64,000 bases of DNA from Apostichopus japonicus (GCF_037975245.1 NC_092582.1:3814501-3878500); one strand, 5' to 3'. Shown: positions 25,824 through 39,202, counted from the stretch's first letter. Translations and numbers: made by a program. Notes: generated from the letters alone by a model not told the origin.

Positions 25824-27731
25824 GTGTACAGATTCTGGTGAAAATTTTACACTGCGGGAGTTATTGAGGGCGCTATTAAATAATAACATTGAAATTGCCC
25901 TCCTGTAAGTCAATTACAGTTAGCCGTTGCATGTTGTTCAACCCCGATTGGAATTCCTGTTCATAGAAGAGTTATACTTACGGTATCTCTTTCATCAACA
26001 TTTTAATGCAGAAAAGATTGGTTAATATACAATGCAATGCTTTGCGCACTTTGTTTCGTCACTTGATATGAACTCTTATCGCCTCTTTCGTGCGGGCATT
26101 GTCGTCTTGCCCTTTGTATACCCTTTGTATGCACTTTGTACACGCAGACTTACCACATAACATACGACTATTGGTTGCTCCAATCATGCGGTGACGAAAT
26201 CTATACGTAAATCCCAAGACGTAACTTCCATTATTTCCATTACTTTTTCCCACCACCCCCCCCCCCATCCCATTCCCACGTTCTCTTTTCCTCGAACACG
26301 TTTACAATAAATCGTTAGAGTATCGTGTATGTGAAACAATGATTAGTCAATATAACGTTTTCATAATGTAAACAAGGCCATAGAAATGCCCCTTTTTTTA
26401 TTGTAAAAACAACAACACATATGCTTTGCTTTTTTTATAGAAAAAATATTGAGAATGAAAAAATGAGAAAGTGCCGTAGTTGCAAAAGTGAAAAGAAAAG
26501 GTGCTGTTTTTGTTTGAGAACATATAGGAATACTGGAATTTGTTATACGTAATGCACAGAGTGCATTTATTCGAGGGCGTTTCGAGGTGATTTGTGGCAT
26601 GTCCAACTGTCCTTAGAAGTTTGCCCTCCCTCCCTCCCCGCCCTCCCCCCCCCCAATATATAGTTTGAAAGAAAACAAATGTTCACTTGTATGCAGTGTA
26701 ACTCTAGTTACGGTAACGTGCAGATCCATATGTGAATCTGGAAACAAGTGAATAAAGGAGGGCGCACTTCAAGTTTTAACCCAAATCGCTAGGACTGTAT
26801 TGATAGTTGATGTCGATTTGATAAAAAAACTAGCAGAACTAGTCTATCCCTCACTCATATACAGCACGCATACATGCTACCCCCTCCCCACCCAATGAAA
26901 ATGGAGGTGAGGCATACCCACTCCCTGCCCCTTTGCTCACGCCTCTGTACGACTGCTCCCCTCCCACCCCCCTTCCTGGTATTCCCTCCATCAGCATGGG
27001 TCGCCAGAGTGAATAGTGGGGGAGTTAGCTTGTTTTGCGTGAGAATGCAAGGGCAAAAAGTCGTCACACATACCCAGCATAGACAATATGATTAGTTCTA
27101 GAAAAGTTGATTTGCACTTCCATGTCTGATTGGATTGGAATATGTTAACCATTGCTTGTCTCCGGAAGGCCATTCTGTAGGCGGGCTGTCATGGCCAAAA
27201 TAAAATGTACTATATTTCAAAATACATGAACAAAACTCTTACGATCTGTCCAACCTAATAGAAATCGAGGCCGTCCTTCATCCAATTCAAGATGTACTGT
27301 AAAGATGTCATCTTCTTTAAAGCCAATCAGTATGGTGTGAGTTCCCAACAAACGATACTAGCTACTAGCTATAAGTAAAGAAATGACTGGGAAAAAAGGA
27401 CACTGGGGGTGGTGTGGTAATTGACGAGACGTGGGAAGGGGAGGGGAGGGAAGGGAAAGGACTACCTGATAAAGCATAACGAAAAGTGATGGCAGTGAAA
27501 TTCCCTTCGACGAAATATGAAACGGCACATTGTGAAAGAAAAATATTGTCGATGTTATGGTGAATGTTGCAATATTGTATACGAAGTCATATGCATTGCG
27601 ATAAATGACTGGATATCGCCTGCTAGATCAATATTGCCAAAGAACAGTATAATGGGGACTTCTGGAGGTACCTATACCACCCACACGCTTCACTTAGATA
27701 ATGACTTGATCCGCCTCTAGCCCCATCCTGT

Positions 27732-28038
27732 GAGAGCGTGGTGGCCGATTGGCTAAGGCGGCGGACTTGTGACCCAAGGATTGCTGGTTCTATTACTGCC
27801 TAGTTCATTACGTTGTGTCCTTTGAGCAAGATGCTTTATGTCAATTGCCTCTCTCCCCTCAGGGGTTAAATGGGTACCTGTGAGGTAACTTGTCATTGGG
27901 CGTAGTGTATAACTGCTGCCGTCTGGAGGGATTGTCTCTGGGAAAGGTTATCATCGACCAGGGGTAATATAACGTCCGTAACGCGCTTTGAAACCTATCG
28001 GTGGTATAAAGTGCTATATAAATCGAACATTATTATCC
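27732..28038 (+). mobile_element. tRNA-derived SINE
   Basis: The head resembles a tRNA gene: an A-box-like TGGCTAAGGCGG near 27753 and a degenerate B box GGTTCTATTACTGCC near 27785. Next comes a body with TTTGAGCAAGATGCTTT, which resembles the conserved body of many marine-invertebrate SINEs. The tail reads AAGTGCTATATAAATCGAAC and ends in a short ATTATT run, as in SINE/LINE 3' ends. A functional tRNA is ruled out: the B box is imperfect and no acceptor stem closes. Confidence 0.75.
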
Positions 28039-30148
28039 TCCTACTCAACACCGCCAACCTCTTGAGGTCGCCCATGAAGAAATCATTTGGCAATTCTCCC
28101 TTTTGAACATCAGAACAAAATGACATTTTAAATTAAAGCTTGTCGATCGGTCCCCCCCCCCCCCCCGTTACTGTGCTGTTTTCTTCTACGCCCAGTAAAT
28201 GCTAACACTAATGCTATACATGTGGCGCGAGAAACATTCTAATCCGGTCCCGCGAGAGAGGTTGAAATCCTTGTTCTACGTGGGTATGCGGACCCATAAG
28301 GCCTTAGGCTTTGGAGTACCATGTCAACCTGCCGTGTATATTGATCTATATGTATGTTTATGACATCTTGATTCTGTCATTGCTACACAACCAATGTTTC
28401 TATCTTGCCCTCGTAGAAAATGGACAGAAAAACTCCAGTATACTATAGGTAATATGAATTGCTGATGGGACGTGGTACACCCATGTCTGTGATGTCGCCA
28501 ATCATCTTAAGACAAACATCTAAGATGCTGTTGGAACTGAAGCATGATCGCACCCTCCCCCATCACCCTCCACACCCACCTACCGCTGAAACAAAACGTT
28601 TAAAACATAAAGTGAACAAATGGACACCACAAGTTCATCCAGCTCCCGGGTATCTCTGACAAAATATTTTAAAGTTCTATATATCTATATATATATCTAT
28701 ATATCACGTATCTGGCTTATATCTCACATTGCGAAAGTCCACATATAGTTCAGTGCGAAATATATATATATATATTAAGTTCACAGTAATCGCCTTTTAA
28801 TTTGACCAAATCGGCGTGCAGTAATTTTTGCAAGTACTTGTGTTTTGTAGTGCAAACAGTTATACTCGCTTATATATCCACATGGCACCCACCTACTTAT
28901 TATTTCTTCTTCTTCTTTTTTTCTCCATTTTTTTCATTCTGAAACTACATCTTCTCCTCTCTCTCTATATCTCTCTTTTCCGTGTGCGCAGGAATTTTCG
29001 AGACAGTCTTTTCTCTTTTCTTAGCTAATATATAGTTCAATTGTGGAAAGGGGAAATTATAAAATATTCATCCCTTTAAAAGCTTTTGCTATACATCGCG
29101 CAGAATAAATTTTGTTAGCTTGGTGACTCGGAATTTGATGTTGGAGATCAGATCAAAAAGGTAAAGGGTAAAGAAAAAAACAGTATACGAGCAATTATAC
29201 GGGGGTATGAGAAAGACCATGTGGTCGTTATAGATATGTGTTTTTCATTAAAAGGGCAATTAGTATATGCGCTATTCAAATAATCAACAAAAAAAAGGCT
29301 GATAAATATGTAGTAAAGTAAAGGTGGAACGCATAACGTTAGTTCACGATCCCCGCCTACTTTTCACGTCAGCAAAACAGTAATATTTAGGTGGCACTTT
29401 ACGAACAACGGAAGATTCGACGTTAATATGGAATAAATCTAAATATCTTAATCGGAAAGGTAAAAGAGAGAATAACGTTTAATTTTCCCTCCTTTTACTT
29501 ATTCATGGAAAAGCTTACAAAAAGCTAAGACATTCCTTAACGGGTTTGAACTCCAAGGTCATAAAAATAGCAAAGTCAATGAAGGCGACAGACAATAAGC
29601 TAGTACGCAAAGAGGTCCATTACAATTAGTGATAAAAGGACAGTCAACTCTAGTGTCCTCCCCTCGCTTGCTAGACTTACTAAAGTCTTCGGCATTTTTT
29701 TTTCTGATTTACTTCTTTTTTCGAAGTCATGTGACTTTCTCTTGATTTATTTCGTAACCTACACCTAGTAATTTACGTTATGTCATCATCCGAAAATGTA
29801 CTTTAAATGCAAATTACAATATTAAGTCAAAACAGATATGCAATATTTTTTATATTTTGATCGAGGACAAAACTCAAAAAGTGTAATTTAGGGCATTTTT
29901 ACCTATCAAACTTTTGACCATCCTTCACGACGTTTCCTTCTTTGTGTATAACGGTATCTTTCGCTTGTATATCCTCAGCGGGACAAGTATCTAAATATAG
30001 AAAGTGTTACCTTGCTATATATAAACATGACTAATGGGTCTTCCTTTACGTATAGAAAAGATTAAACCCGGGGTAAAGCCGGCCTACCTAATTTTTTTAT
30101 GTTTCGACTGAGGGTTGGGGAAAAGGCAGTTCATTCCTTTCTGACTTA

Positions 30149-30175
30149 TTTCCCGCCAGTTGATTATTTCCCGCC
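30149..30175 (+). promoter_or_regulatory. Paired E2F-like sites
   Basis: TTTCCCGCC occurs at 30149-30157 and 30167-30175, as part of the duplicated segment TTATTTCCCGCCA spaced 18 bp. It matches the E2F consensus TTTSSCGC. It lies deep in the NR6A1 intron. A single TTTCCCGCCAA is at 51879-51889. Confidence 0.35.
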
Positions 30176-32150
30176 ACAAAAGTCTGCTTCGGGTCAACTT
30201 TTACTTGCACTTTATGGGACATTCGATCGGGTATTCTTACATATGCAGTAATCATTATAACTTTAGTGGAAATGACTTTCAATTTCAGGTTTTTTTCAAA
30301 CTGCATTTTACGTGGTATTTGTCGTATATTGTTGGGGTGACATGCAAACTATATATATCACTCACAGAAAGGTAAGGTGCCGGGAACAAATAAGTTCAAC
30401 TAACGATACAGAACAGTTTATCTCTTCCTCAACTAGAGCCAACGAAATATCGTGTATTCCACCACCAAATGTTAGCTTTGTTTGCGGACGTGACAGAGAA
30501 TACCACCTTGCTCCAATTGGTTGGTTGTTAATGATAATTATAAGAAGAAAAAAACATGAAATTGGCAGTCACTATTCGTGAATGGCTCACTACTATCCAT
30601 TGTTAAGAAAACAAAATGTATTTTGATATTTTCGGGAGTTAAACGAGAAATAAACCAAAATTTGCATATTTGTACAGATTCCTTCCCGATATAAGGGAGC
30701 CGGAAAAAAAAAAAGATTTATTGAAATCAGTTATGAAATACAAACTCCCTCTCTGTCTTTACAAATGATTGTTATACTATAAAAGAAGCGTATCGAAGTG
30801 GTTCCGTCATAAAATATCGGAACGTTATTTTACTTCCCACTTGAAATTTCTTCTTCTTTCAATCTTGAAACATATTTCTTCTGGTGGAACTCTCGCGAAT
30901 TCGTTGATAAGCCTATGTTATACACTCAACCTACATTTTGCTTGTTGTTGGGTATGAAGTTCAAACTTGCCCTAACTTTTCTCGTGCACTCTGCAATCGC
31001 GCAAATGGACGCACGCGATCATAATCAAATGACGTTTATGCGGTAATGGTAATTTTTTTCTTTTTCCTCGATAAACGAAATAACAGAACGTTGTAACGAT
31101 TTCGTAATTTAGTTTGGTTCCACTCACTTAATCTGATTGAAGATTTTCCACATTCCTCCGTAAATAAAAGTTGTTTTATTTGTTTTTGCTCCGAAAATAA
31201 GGTGATGGTACTTTTGCCTGTTGTCAATTTATTTTGAAGGGGTGGGGGGGATCAGGTGGTCGAGTAAGGTCATTGTACCGTCGATTTCTGTACCAAGAGT
31301 AGAGGGGGTGGGGATGGGTGGGGAGGGCAGGATGGAAACAGAAAAAGAATATAATGTTGGCATACCATAGCTTTTATGTTGAAGTCATTTGGCGAGTCAC
31401 TAATCGGCAATGGGGCGAGTCGAAGGACAGAATCATGTACGTAGTAATTATGTTAGCTGTGGTATTGTATATTGGAACATAACAAGTTGAAATGAAAGCA
31501 GATACAATCATACATCCTATTTCTATGTTCTAGAGAAGCTTTTCATGGATAAGCCCCCCCCCATCCATCCTCCTTACTCTTCCTCTAAAAACAATCTACA
31601 ACATTTCTTTTGTGTGGAGATATCAAATCTCCACATGATCATGTTACACCGTTATATAGAACTGAAGTTTCCTTTGTTCCTTATTTTGTTAGGTGCATGG
31701 GGATTTTTTTGGTACTCCTAAAGCGTTGCCTAACTTGTGATAGTTTTTAGGAAATGTGTTCATCTCTTTAAGTTGTTGAGAAGATGCTCTCCTCATGTGA
31801 CATATTTCACAGCAACAGAGTTGTTCATCGTCACATGTCACTGCATGTCACAAGCCATCGTCACAAACCAATGTGACAAAGTGCAAAGATGTAGCTTTTG
31901 AAATTGAGGATTACAGTTAAATCACTGTAGTCCCTTCAACCATATTTTGTGTCACATTTACCTCACCTTCAGGTAATTGCAGAAACTGATTATGCACTCT
32001 TGAGATGACAAATGTAGATTTGGTCAAGTCCTTTGAAGGAATCGAGTCTATAGCCTTGCCATGCGAACTTACAGTAAAATAGTATACGTACATTCCTACC
32101 GAATGGCTAACCTTCTCAACTGACGTATTGTATAGCAGTGAGCGATAGAT

Positions 32151-32234
32151 ACCCTTATGAGGACATCATCAAACTCTCGGCGTATACAGGAACCCTTATG
32201 AGGACATCATCAAACTCTCAACGTATACAGGAAC
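32151..32234 (+). repeat. 41-bp direct duplication
   Basis: Two adjacent units beginning ACCCTTATGAGGACATCATC and ending GTATACAGGA differ at only a few positions (CTCGGCG against CTCAACG). Confidence 0.88.
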
Positions 32235-32689
32235 GTCGAAAATACTCGAAATTCGATAAAACACTGGACAGAGCCCACGACTTACGAAACGAAATGTAGA
32301 TTATTTTTGAGACGTATAGGAGCTTATTTCAAGGGACATGCTGAAATTGTAAAGCTATATAATATAAAGTGAAAACTTGAGCGTGCCATTTTAGTCTGAC
32401 ATAGAAAGTAATTATCTATTTTAATGTATACCCCTAGAGAACATGTCGATGTTTTTCGGAACTATTCCATTGACATCGGTTCCTGGTTTTAAAGAATGCT
32501 CAATTCATGAATTAAGTTAACGATGGCAACACATTGCTATTATTTCCAGAAGAGAAAAAAAGGACGAGAGAGAGAGACAGAATGATAGACATACAAACAG
32601 ACAGAACGGTAGACAAAGAATATTGCGTCGTTTCATGTTTATCAGAAGAAATGACTTTGTAGGGGACAGACTTGTAGCAAGTCCGTCAA

Positions 32690-32895
32690 CTGGTATTCGC
32701 ATTCTACCAGAGTACTCCTACTCATCCTAATGCATTTGTACTCGTAAATTGTACTCGAGGCATTTTTGCAAGCCAGTATACATACACAAGTGCAATATAA
32801 AATACTAATACTCGCGCTTAGAGCCTTAATTGTACACATTCTTGTACTCATATCTAGAGGAACTCTACATGTACCCCGTACTCATATCGACGTAC
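32690..32895. repeat. GTACTC-rich degenerate repeat
   Basis: TACTC or GTACTC recurs more than ten times in 200 bp (for example TTGTACTCGTAAATTGTACTC), often beside ATGCATTT or ATATC. It resembles the arms of the fold-back at 22095-22490. Confidence 0.45.
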
Positions 32896-33683
32896 TTGTA
32901 CTCTGCCACGCTGTTATGGGATGGGGGAGGGGGTGGGGAGGAGGGGAGGGAGTGTATACAGTCTACGTCAAGTTGCACCTCTGAACTGGTAAGTATAAGA
33001 GCTCTCTCGACTTGACCAAAATCGTCTGAATTATAAGAATTAAATTAAATTTCAAATTTTTAAAAAATGATTGCGAAGTAACATTCAAACTAATAACATT
33101 TCATAAATTGATTAAACCTTATCTAGAACTATTTTATTGTTCATTAAAAATAATTAATTAATAAGATACCATTTTGACTGTATATGCTTTGTTTTGAACC
33201 TCCTTTGCACTGTACGATTATATTGCTTTATACAAGTATATTATTATATTTTCTCCATCGACTTGAGGAACAACCAACTATAACTTGCAGGAGCACACCT
33301 GCACACGAGGAAATGACAAGTTCAACATTGAAACCTGTCACAGTAAATTACTATCCAAGGTCCTTCACTTACGCACACCCTAATTTCGCTATGACCTTGT
33401 CATGAAAATTATTTTTCACAGTCCACGTGAAAGAAATTGACCCTGACTATGTGAGTGAAAGCTGTCTCATTAATATTGTCAAGGTTTCATTTCGCCTTAA
33501 GCTATTTCTGAGCCTCACGTGAGGCGGTGGTCATGGCTGGATGGGGTAGGGGATTCCTGTGTATCGATGATCGACATAGGCTATAATCATCACTCGAGCA
33601 GGTTGTTGTTGTGATCGATTACCATAGTATGAAATGGATAGGCTAAGTTATTGTCAATATATAAAGTATAGTAGCCTATCCTA

Positions 33684-33832
33684 TCCAATCACTCTATAAA
33701 AGTGTGGCTGACTGATAGCACAGAATCAACAACTGGAGCTTATCGAACTAATCACGAGCCTTGACTGTGAAAGTTTCTAAGCAGAAAGTATATATGGAAC
33801 ATTACATTACATCATTACATCAACTGAAAAGG
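33684..33832 (+). promoter_or_regulatory. Possible core promoter and first exon inside the NR6A1 intron
   Basis: CCAATCA at 33685-33691, then TATAAAAG (33695-33702), then an initiator-like GCACAGAATC about 25 bp downstream, and a donor-like AAAAG|GTGCGT about 105 bp further on. The arrangement is textbook, but no coding exon follows on the plus strand that I recognise. It could be a non-coding RNA promoter or chance. Confidence 0.25.
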
Positions 33833-34712
33833 TGCGTAAATCGTAGGGGCCAAAAAAATGACATATCGAACTAAAATTGGGCCTAAAGTCATATTTTAAT
33901 GGAAATATGGATATAACTCACCATACAAGATCATTCTGTGTTTACCGTTTCTAATATATATATATATATATATTTATAGATATATATATGATTATTAATA
34001 TGAAAATTGCATAGAACGGTGTTATTTTCACTGAGCTTTTAAGGCAGCTGGAAAGATCGAATTTAAAATTTGGCAAACACACATTGAGACTTTAAGCACC
34101 TTTTAGGTCAACTGGACAATGACGTCATCAGTACTTATCTAAGGTTGAATTATTATGTGAAAGGTTAAAAGTTCTAGTAACTCTATAGCTTAAAAATATT
34201 CTTTGATAATTTGTTCATACGAATAAAACAAAATACACGATAACAAACCAAGCGAGTCACCTTGTTGTTGTCAAAATTTATAAGAAATTTTCATTTATAA
34301 TATGATTTTAATATTTCTTAATGGTTTTCCTATGATTTTTTTTAATCTGCTTCTAAGCAGCTGACCTTATGGTGTGCGTACTAGACTTGGACGTTCAGTC
34401 ACTTTATAATTAACGGGTTTCTGGTGTTTAAATGACAATTCCTCCCAAAGTTATTCAATAACAGTGAGATGGATAAGCAACCGGTGAGTTTAAAACTTAT
34501 AAACCCTTGTTTTAAGCTCATTCATATTTTACTATTTTACTAGTCGATCAGAACCATGATGTAATTGGGTTCACTAATTAGGTTTTTGTTTTTTGCCTTT
34601 GCGTCTTACAAATGCTAGTCAAATGTCTGTAGAATGCCTGATCAATATTAGAAGGACCTGCAGCAAATAGGTAGTAGAAGGGATACGTCATACTCTCCAA
34701 CAGTCAATCCGA

Positions 34713-35262
34713 TCCTCTCCTCCCCTCCCATCCTCCCCTCCCATCCTCCCCTCTCATCCTCCCCTCTCATCCTCTCCTCTCACCTCCTCTCTCTCCTCTC
34801 TTCTTCCCCTCTACTCCCTCCCCACTCATCCTCCCCTCTCCTCCCCTCTCCTCTTCTCCCTCCCCTCTCCTCCCTCCCTCCCTCCCCTCTCTCCCTCCCC
34901 TCTCATCCTCCCCTCTCCTCCCCTCTCCTCTTCTCCCTCCCCTCTCTCTCATCCTCCCCTCTCTCCCTCCCCTCTCATCCTCCCCTCTCCTCCCTGCCCT
35001 CTCCTCTCTCCTCTCTCTTCTTCCCCTCTACTCCCTCCCCACTCATCCTCCCCGCTCCTCCCCTCTCCTCTCCTCCCCTCTCCTCTCCTCTCCTCTCCTC
35101 TCCTCCCTCCCCTCTCCTCCCTCCCCTCTCTCCCTCCCCTCTCCTCTCCTCCCTCCCTCCCCTCCCTACCCTCTCTCCCTCCCCTCTCATCCTCTCCTCT
35201 CCTCCCTCCCCTCTCTTCCCATCTCTTCTAACCCCTCTCACCATCCCTTTTTTTCCCTCTCC
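34713..35262 (+). repeat. 550-bp polypyrimidine (CT-only) tract
   Basis: Almost purely C and T on the plus strand, built from CCCTCTC, TCCTCC and CATCCTCCCC units, including a partial internal duplication (TCTTCCCCTCTACTCCCTCC near 34800 and 35020). The complementary G/A strand gives long open frames full of Arg-Gly-Glu, which are composition artefacts. Confidence 0.95.
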
Positions 35263-36430
35263 GCCAATCAAAAACATATATGGCTCCGGGTTACGTTCTT
35301 ATTACAGTTATGGAATGTTTCCCCGAAAGGAAATGAGGGCGGTATTGAAAAACTTAGCATGCATAGACGCCGGATGTGGGACCTGATTAATTAGCTTCGG
35401 CTATGAGTACAACGGTTCTGTACGCTGCCGTGTTGTACAAATATAACCGTGATGGCGATTCGCGTGATAGCCATTGCCCCATTTTGCAAGGTTGGTAAGG
35501 GTAGCCCATTTTTTTCCCTTTCGGGAAACCAAACAGTCAGCCATCGATTACAGTCAAACTATTACACATTCGCACCGTTAACCAGTAATAAAATAGCAAA
35601 GCTGATCTTGCGAAGTTAAGGTAACTAAAAGTTGACATGAAAGCTTCTTTCAGTCTTTTCAAGCACTGGAAATCCTGCCCCCCCCCTCCTCCCCATCCGA
35701 ACCCATCTTCAGTTACGACCTTAATTTCAAGAAAGTACCAGGGACATGACAATTTGCTTGTTGCTCCTTTCATTGCGGTTTCCTGGCAAATAGCATACTG
35801 GATGTGATTACACTGTGAACATAGGTTGATGTAATATACAGCTGTACTGAATCTAAAGCAGGACACGTGACTCTTGATAAAACAGGTAAAACCTAATCTT
35901 TACTAAGAAATACATTAATTTATTACTTCAATTCTATATCCAACAGATTAAAATAAAATTTAAGGAGTCGCTAGCTATGTGCAAATATTGCCGTAAGCTG
36001 TCGTGATGTTCACCTGACACCTGGTTTACGCCGCTCGTTAAACACAATCATCCACGCGTCTGCCTACGTAACAGCCAATCAAAATGCGTCAAACGACATA
36101 TTTTCATCGATAAAACAGAAAAGCGTTTTCTAAGCTCTGTTGCAATTATCCCTGCCGCCCTTATATATTTCGTATACTGTTAGCACAAAATGCCAGCATG
36201 TATCCCGGTAGCAATCCTTTACAAAATTACAACTCATTTTATCGACGACCACGTCAGGTCGATTAATTCCAAACATGAAATTTTACATCTTACATACACT
36301 GAATGTATATAGCAATAGAACGTTGAGTTGTAACCAGCCAAACATAATCTAATTTGCAGATATTGCATATCATATACACCACATCTTATTCGCATATACC
36401 ATGTTATGTTCACGTATAAGTTGGATATCA

Positions 36431-36648
36431 CAAGCTAACTTGTAAAGATAACTTGAGGGGATATTCCACAAGCTAACTTATAGAGACAACTTGCGCGGAT
36501 ATCCCACAAGCAAACTTACAGAGATAACTTGCGCAGATAATCCACAAGCTAACTTATAGAGATAACTTGCGCGGATATTCCACAAGCTAACTTATAGAGA
36601 TTACTTGCGCGGATATTCCACAAGCTAACTTATAGAGACAACTTGCGG
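36431..36648 (+). repeat. 38-bp minisatellite, about 5.8 units
   Basis: The unit is CAAGCTAACTTATAGAGATA followed by ACTTGCGCGGATATTCCA. Later units are nearly identical while the first is most diverged, a common minisatellite edge pattern. Confidence 0.88.
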
Positions 36649-36739
36649 TCAAAATCTCTTGGTTGCGTCTAACTATATGGAGACTTACAAAGTGACACGA
36701 ATCCAACCATCATATTTAACATATAAGCGACTAATATCG

Positions 36740-37210
36740 GTGAAGACCACGTCCCCGCAAACAGCTACAAGAAAAATCTGATTCAATTTGGGAGACATCC
36801 TAGTTTTAAAAGTCTCGTCTGGGAACTGTAAATTTATAAATCTGTGATGTCTTAATGCCACTAGGATTTAAAATCTTTTACCCTCCTATTTGTTGTTTTT
36901 TTTTCCCTATCCTATTTTCAATAGTAGAATTTTAACAGTTTGACATTAAAAAGAAGAATGACATCATTAAGTAATGGTTAATGAGTTTAATATTTTAAGT
37001 CAACACTTGGAAAACCCATCACAGAAAATTAACATTGTAATTAACAAAGGAAAAGATGACCATTGAAGGCACATGATGTCATGCTTAGACTTGATCAAGT
37101 CCTCTACCTTGTGTTTGAAGGAACGTTAAATCTGCGATATCTCCCAAATGGAATAAGATATTTCTTATCTGTTTGGGAAAGTTGTTTCATCACAGTTATC
37201 TTCATCACAG
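36740..37210. mobile_element. Repeat family B, MITE with long inverted ends
   Basis: The left end read in reverse (GATGTCTCCCAAATTGAATC, then AGATTTTTCTTGTAGCTGTTTG) matches the right end (GATATCTCCCAAATGGAATA, then AGATATTTCTTATCTGTTTG), so the element has imperfect terminal inverted repeats of at least ~50 bp, possibly 100. The interior contains a GTAGAATTTTAACAGTTTGA segment also found in the copies at 59440-59830 and 6780-7085. No ORF. Confidence 0.6.
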
Positions 37211-38811
37211 AGACCTACAACGATGATACTTTTGTGTCTCGTTTCTATTATCCTTCTTAGACTTCTTTGTCCAACAAATTTCATTGTTATGCCCTAAATT
37301 TCATAATTCTTTGTGTGTCTCTGGTGGATTAAAGGAAACCGAAACTATGTCGAGCGCGCGTGATATCAATCTTTCTGTTGTTTTTTTTGGGGGGGGGGGG
37401 GTGGGTGGCAAATTCGTCTCAAATTGATGGTTTATTTATAATATATATAAATGTACATCAGCTGACATTTTGCCGTACTTAGTGGAACCACCCTTTTGTC
37501 AAAATTCATATAACAGCACATCAGTTGAACATACAAATTCGTACTTATTAGAAAATAGAAATTTAGTCATGAAAGTTTTCTTTATAGTCGTCGTCCGACC
37601 AAGTCCTCTCCAGCAACAGAAGTGTATTTATACCGTTTCCCACCTTACACCCACTGTGACCCTGAACTAACTGCAAGTGGGTGTGTGAGTGGGGCTCAAC
37701 TGTGCAGACGTAATAAAAGTAACTAATATGATCAAAATTGACTCCTATCATTATAAGTTAGATAGCTAAAAGTGTAGTATGCGGTGATGGTTATATCTGT
37801 ATCTTTGTGTTCATAAACATTATGTGCGTGTGTGCGTGTTTGTATATGTGTTTAACTGTTTATGTGTGATCAAATTAAGATATTCCTTTCTCCCAACTAG
37901 CTGAGGTACACCGGATTTTCGGGACATGTGGGGCGGAAATCGTTTGAATTATAAATAATTAGTCGTTGAAATTGTATACGAGCAGATGGAGAGATCTTCA
38001 TAGCTAATCAGTCTGACCGTATTTATTTGATCTAGCATATTTGAATTGATCATAAAAGATGCGGATGATTCCATTGCTATATGGTACTATCTGTACAGGT
38101 ACGTTATTTGCTGCAGTCATGTTTATAAAGGAAAAGCAACGTAGTTAAAGCATTTTGCATCTTGACTTTGTGTTGGTTTCCTCAATGTGACATTGACTTA
38201 GAAAATTGACTAAAATCCTTGTATTTTCACTTTTGTATTTCCTATTCAACTTCTCTTTTTTAACAATAAGGGCCTCATCAGGCCTCATTCGAAAACAACA
38301 AAGAGCTGATGGCGAAATGTAGAATTGTCTGATTTCAGCCAGCAATATTGATTTAAAATTGAAATTGAGGTTCCGGTGTTTTCTTTGAAATCAACAAGTT
38401 GAAACAATCTGGAACTGAAATAATATGAACTCAATTCATTCGATTAGACTCCTTCCTCTACCCCTCAAAAGAAAGTTTTTTGCTTTATGTTTATAAATTA
38501 ACAAATGAAGTCGCGTTAACACACAAAAAAAGAAAAAAAAGTAGTGTCTTACTCACACCGAGTCAATTTTCATTGACGCCCTCTATTTTCTCACTTAAGG
38601 GCGCCACAAACCTAAAAATCATTAGTGGTCTACGTATGTGACAGAGATAACTGTCATCGAGCCACATGTGCTTCAGTATTATGTTTTTCAGTATTTTGCT
38701 GCAATGTTTATTTTCTGTAATGGGGATTGGTTTTGCTACTGCTGAAATTTGAAATATTAAAGCTAGTAACCTGGCATTGGTTTCAAGTCTATAAACATTT
38801 AACATTCCAAC

Positions 38812-38850
38812 TTGAAAATATGAAAATATGAAAATATGAAAATATGAAAA
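38812..38850 (+). repeat. GAAAATAT octamer repeat
   Basis: Five consecutive GAAAATAT units, preceded by CTT and followed by an AAAAGTAAAAG stretch. Confidence 0.85.
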
Positions 38851-38894
38851 TAAAAGTAAAAGAGAAAGTAAATGATTTTAGATCCTAGAAGCAC

Positions 38895-38995
38895 TATATA
38901 TGACATCACAGATTTACAAAATGGCAGCTTCCAGACACGACTTTAAAACTAGGATATCTCCCTCACTTTTTTTTGTATTATTAGTTTTTAAGCTG
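38895..38995. repeat. Repeat family B, solitary end
   Basis: GACATCACAGATTTAC, GACTTTAAAACTAGGATATC and the following CTCCCTCAC...AAGCTGTTTGG match the reverse complement of the left end of the element at 36740-37210. Only this end is present. Confidence 0.55.
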
Positions 38996-39086
38996 TTTGG
39001 AGAGGGGGGTGTTGTTCTTCACAAAAAAAATCCGTTATATCAGCTAAAGATGTTGGTTGAGTTTGTGTCCACATTAAAAATGTGAT

Positions 39087-39166
39087 CATATATATAAATA
39101 TATATATATAAATATATATATAAATTTATATATATATATATATATATATTTATATAGGAAGGAACA

Positions 39167-39198
<32 letters not shown>
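39087..39198. repeat. (TA)n tracts with a short unique spacer
   Basis: TA repeats with AAATATATAT and ATTTATATAT variants surround the spacer AGGAAGGAACACT at 39158-39170. Confidence 0.95.

Positions 39199-39202
<4 letters not shown>

Noticed and set aside
27741-27812. A functional tRNA gene
   Set aside because: The A and B boxes are recognisable but the cloverleaf does not close, and the sequence continues into a SINE body and tail.
31360-31385. miR-31-like sequence (ATGTTGGCATA)
   Set aside because: Only a partial match, with no hairpin partner nearby.
34767-35277. Arg-Gly-Glu-rich reverse frames
   Set aside because: They are composition artefacts of the polypyrimidine tract, with no non-repetitive protein sequence.
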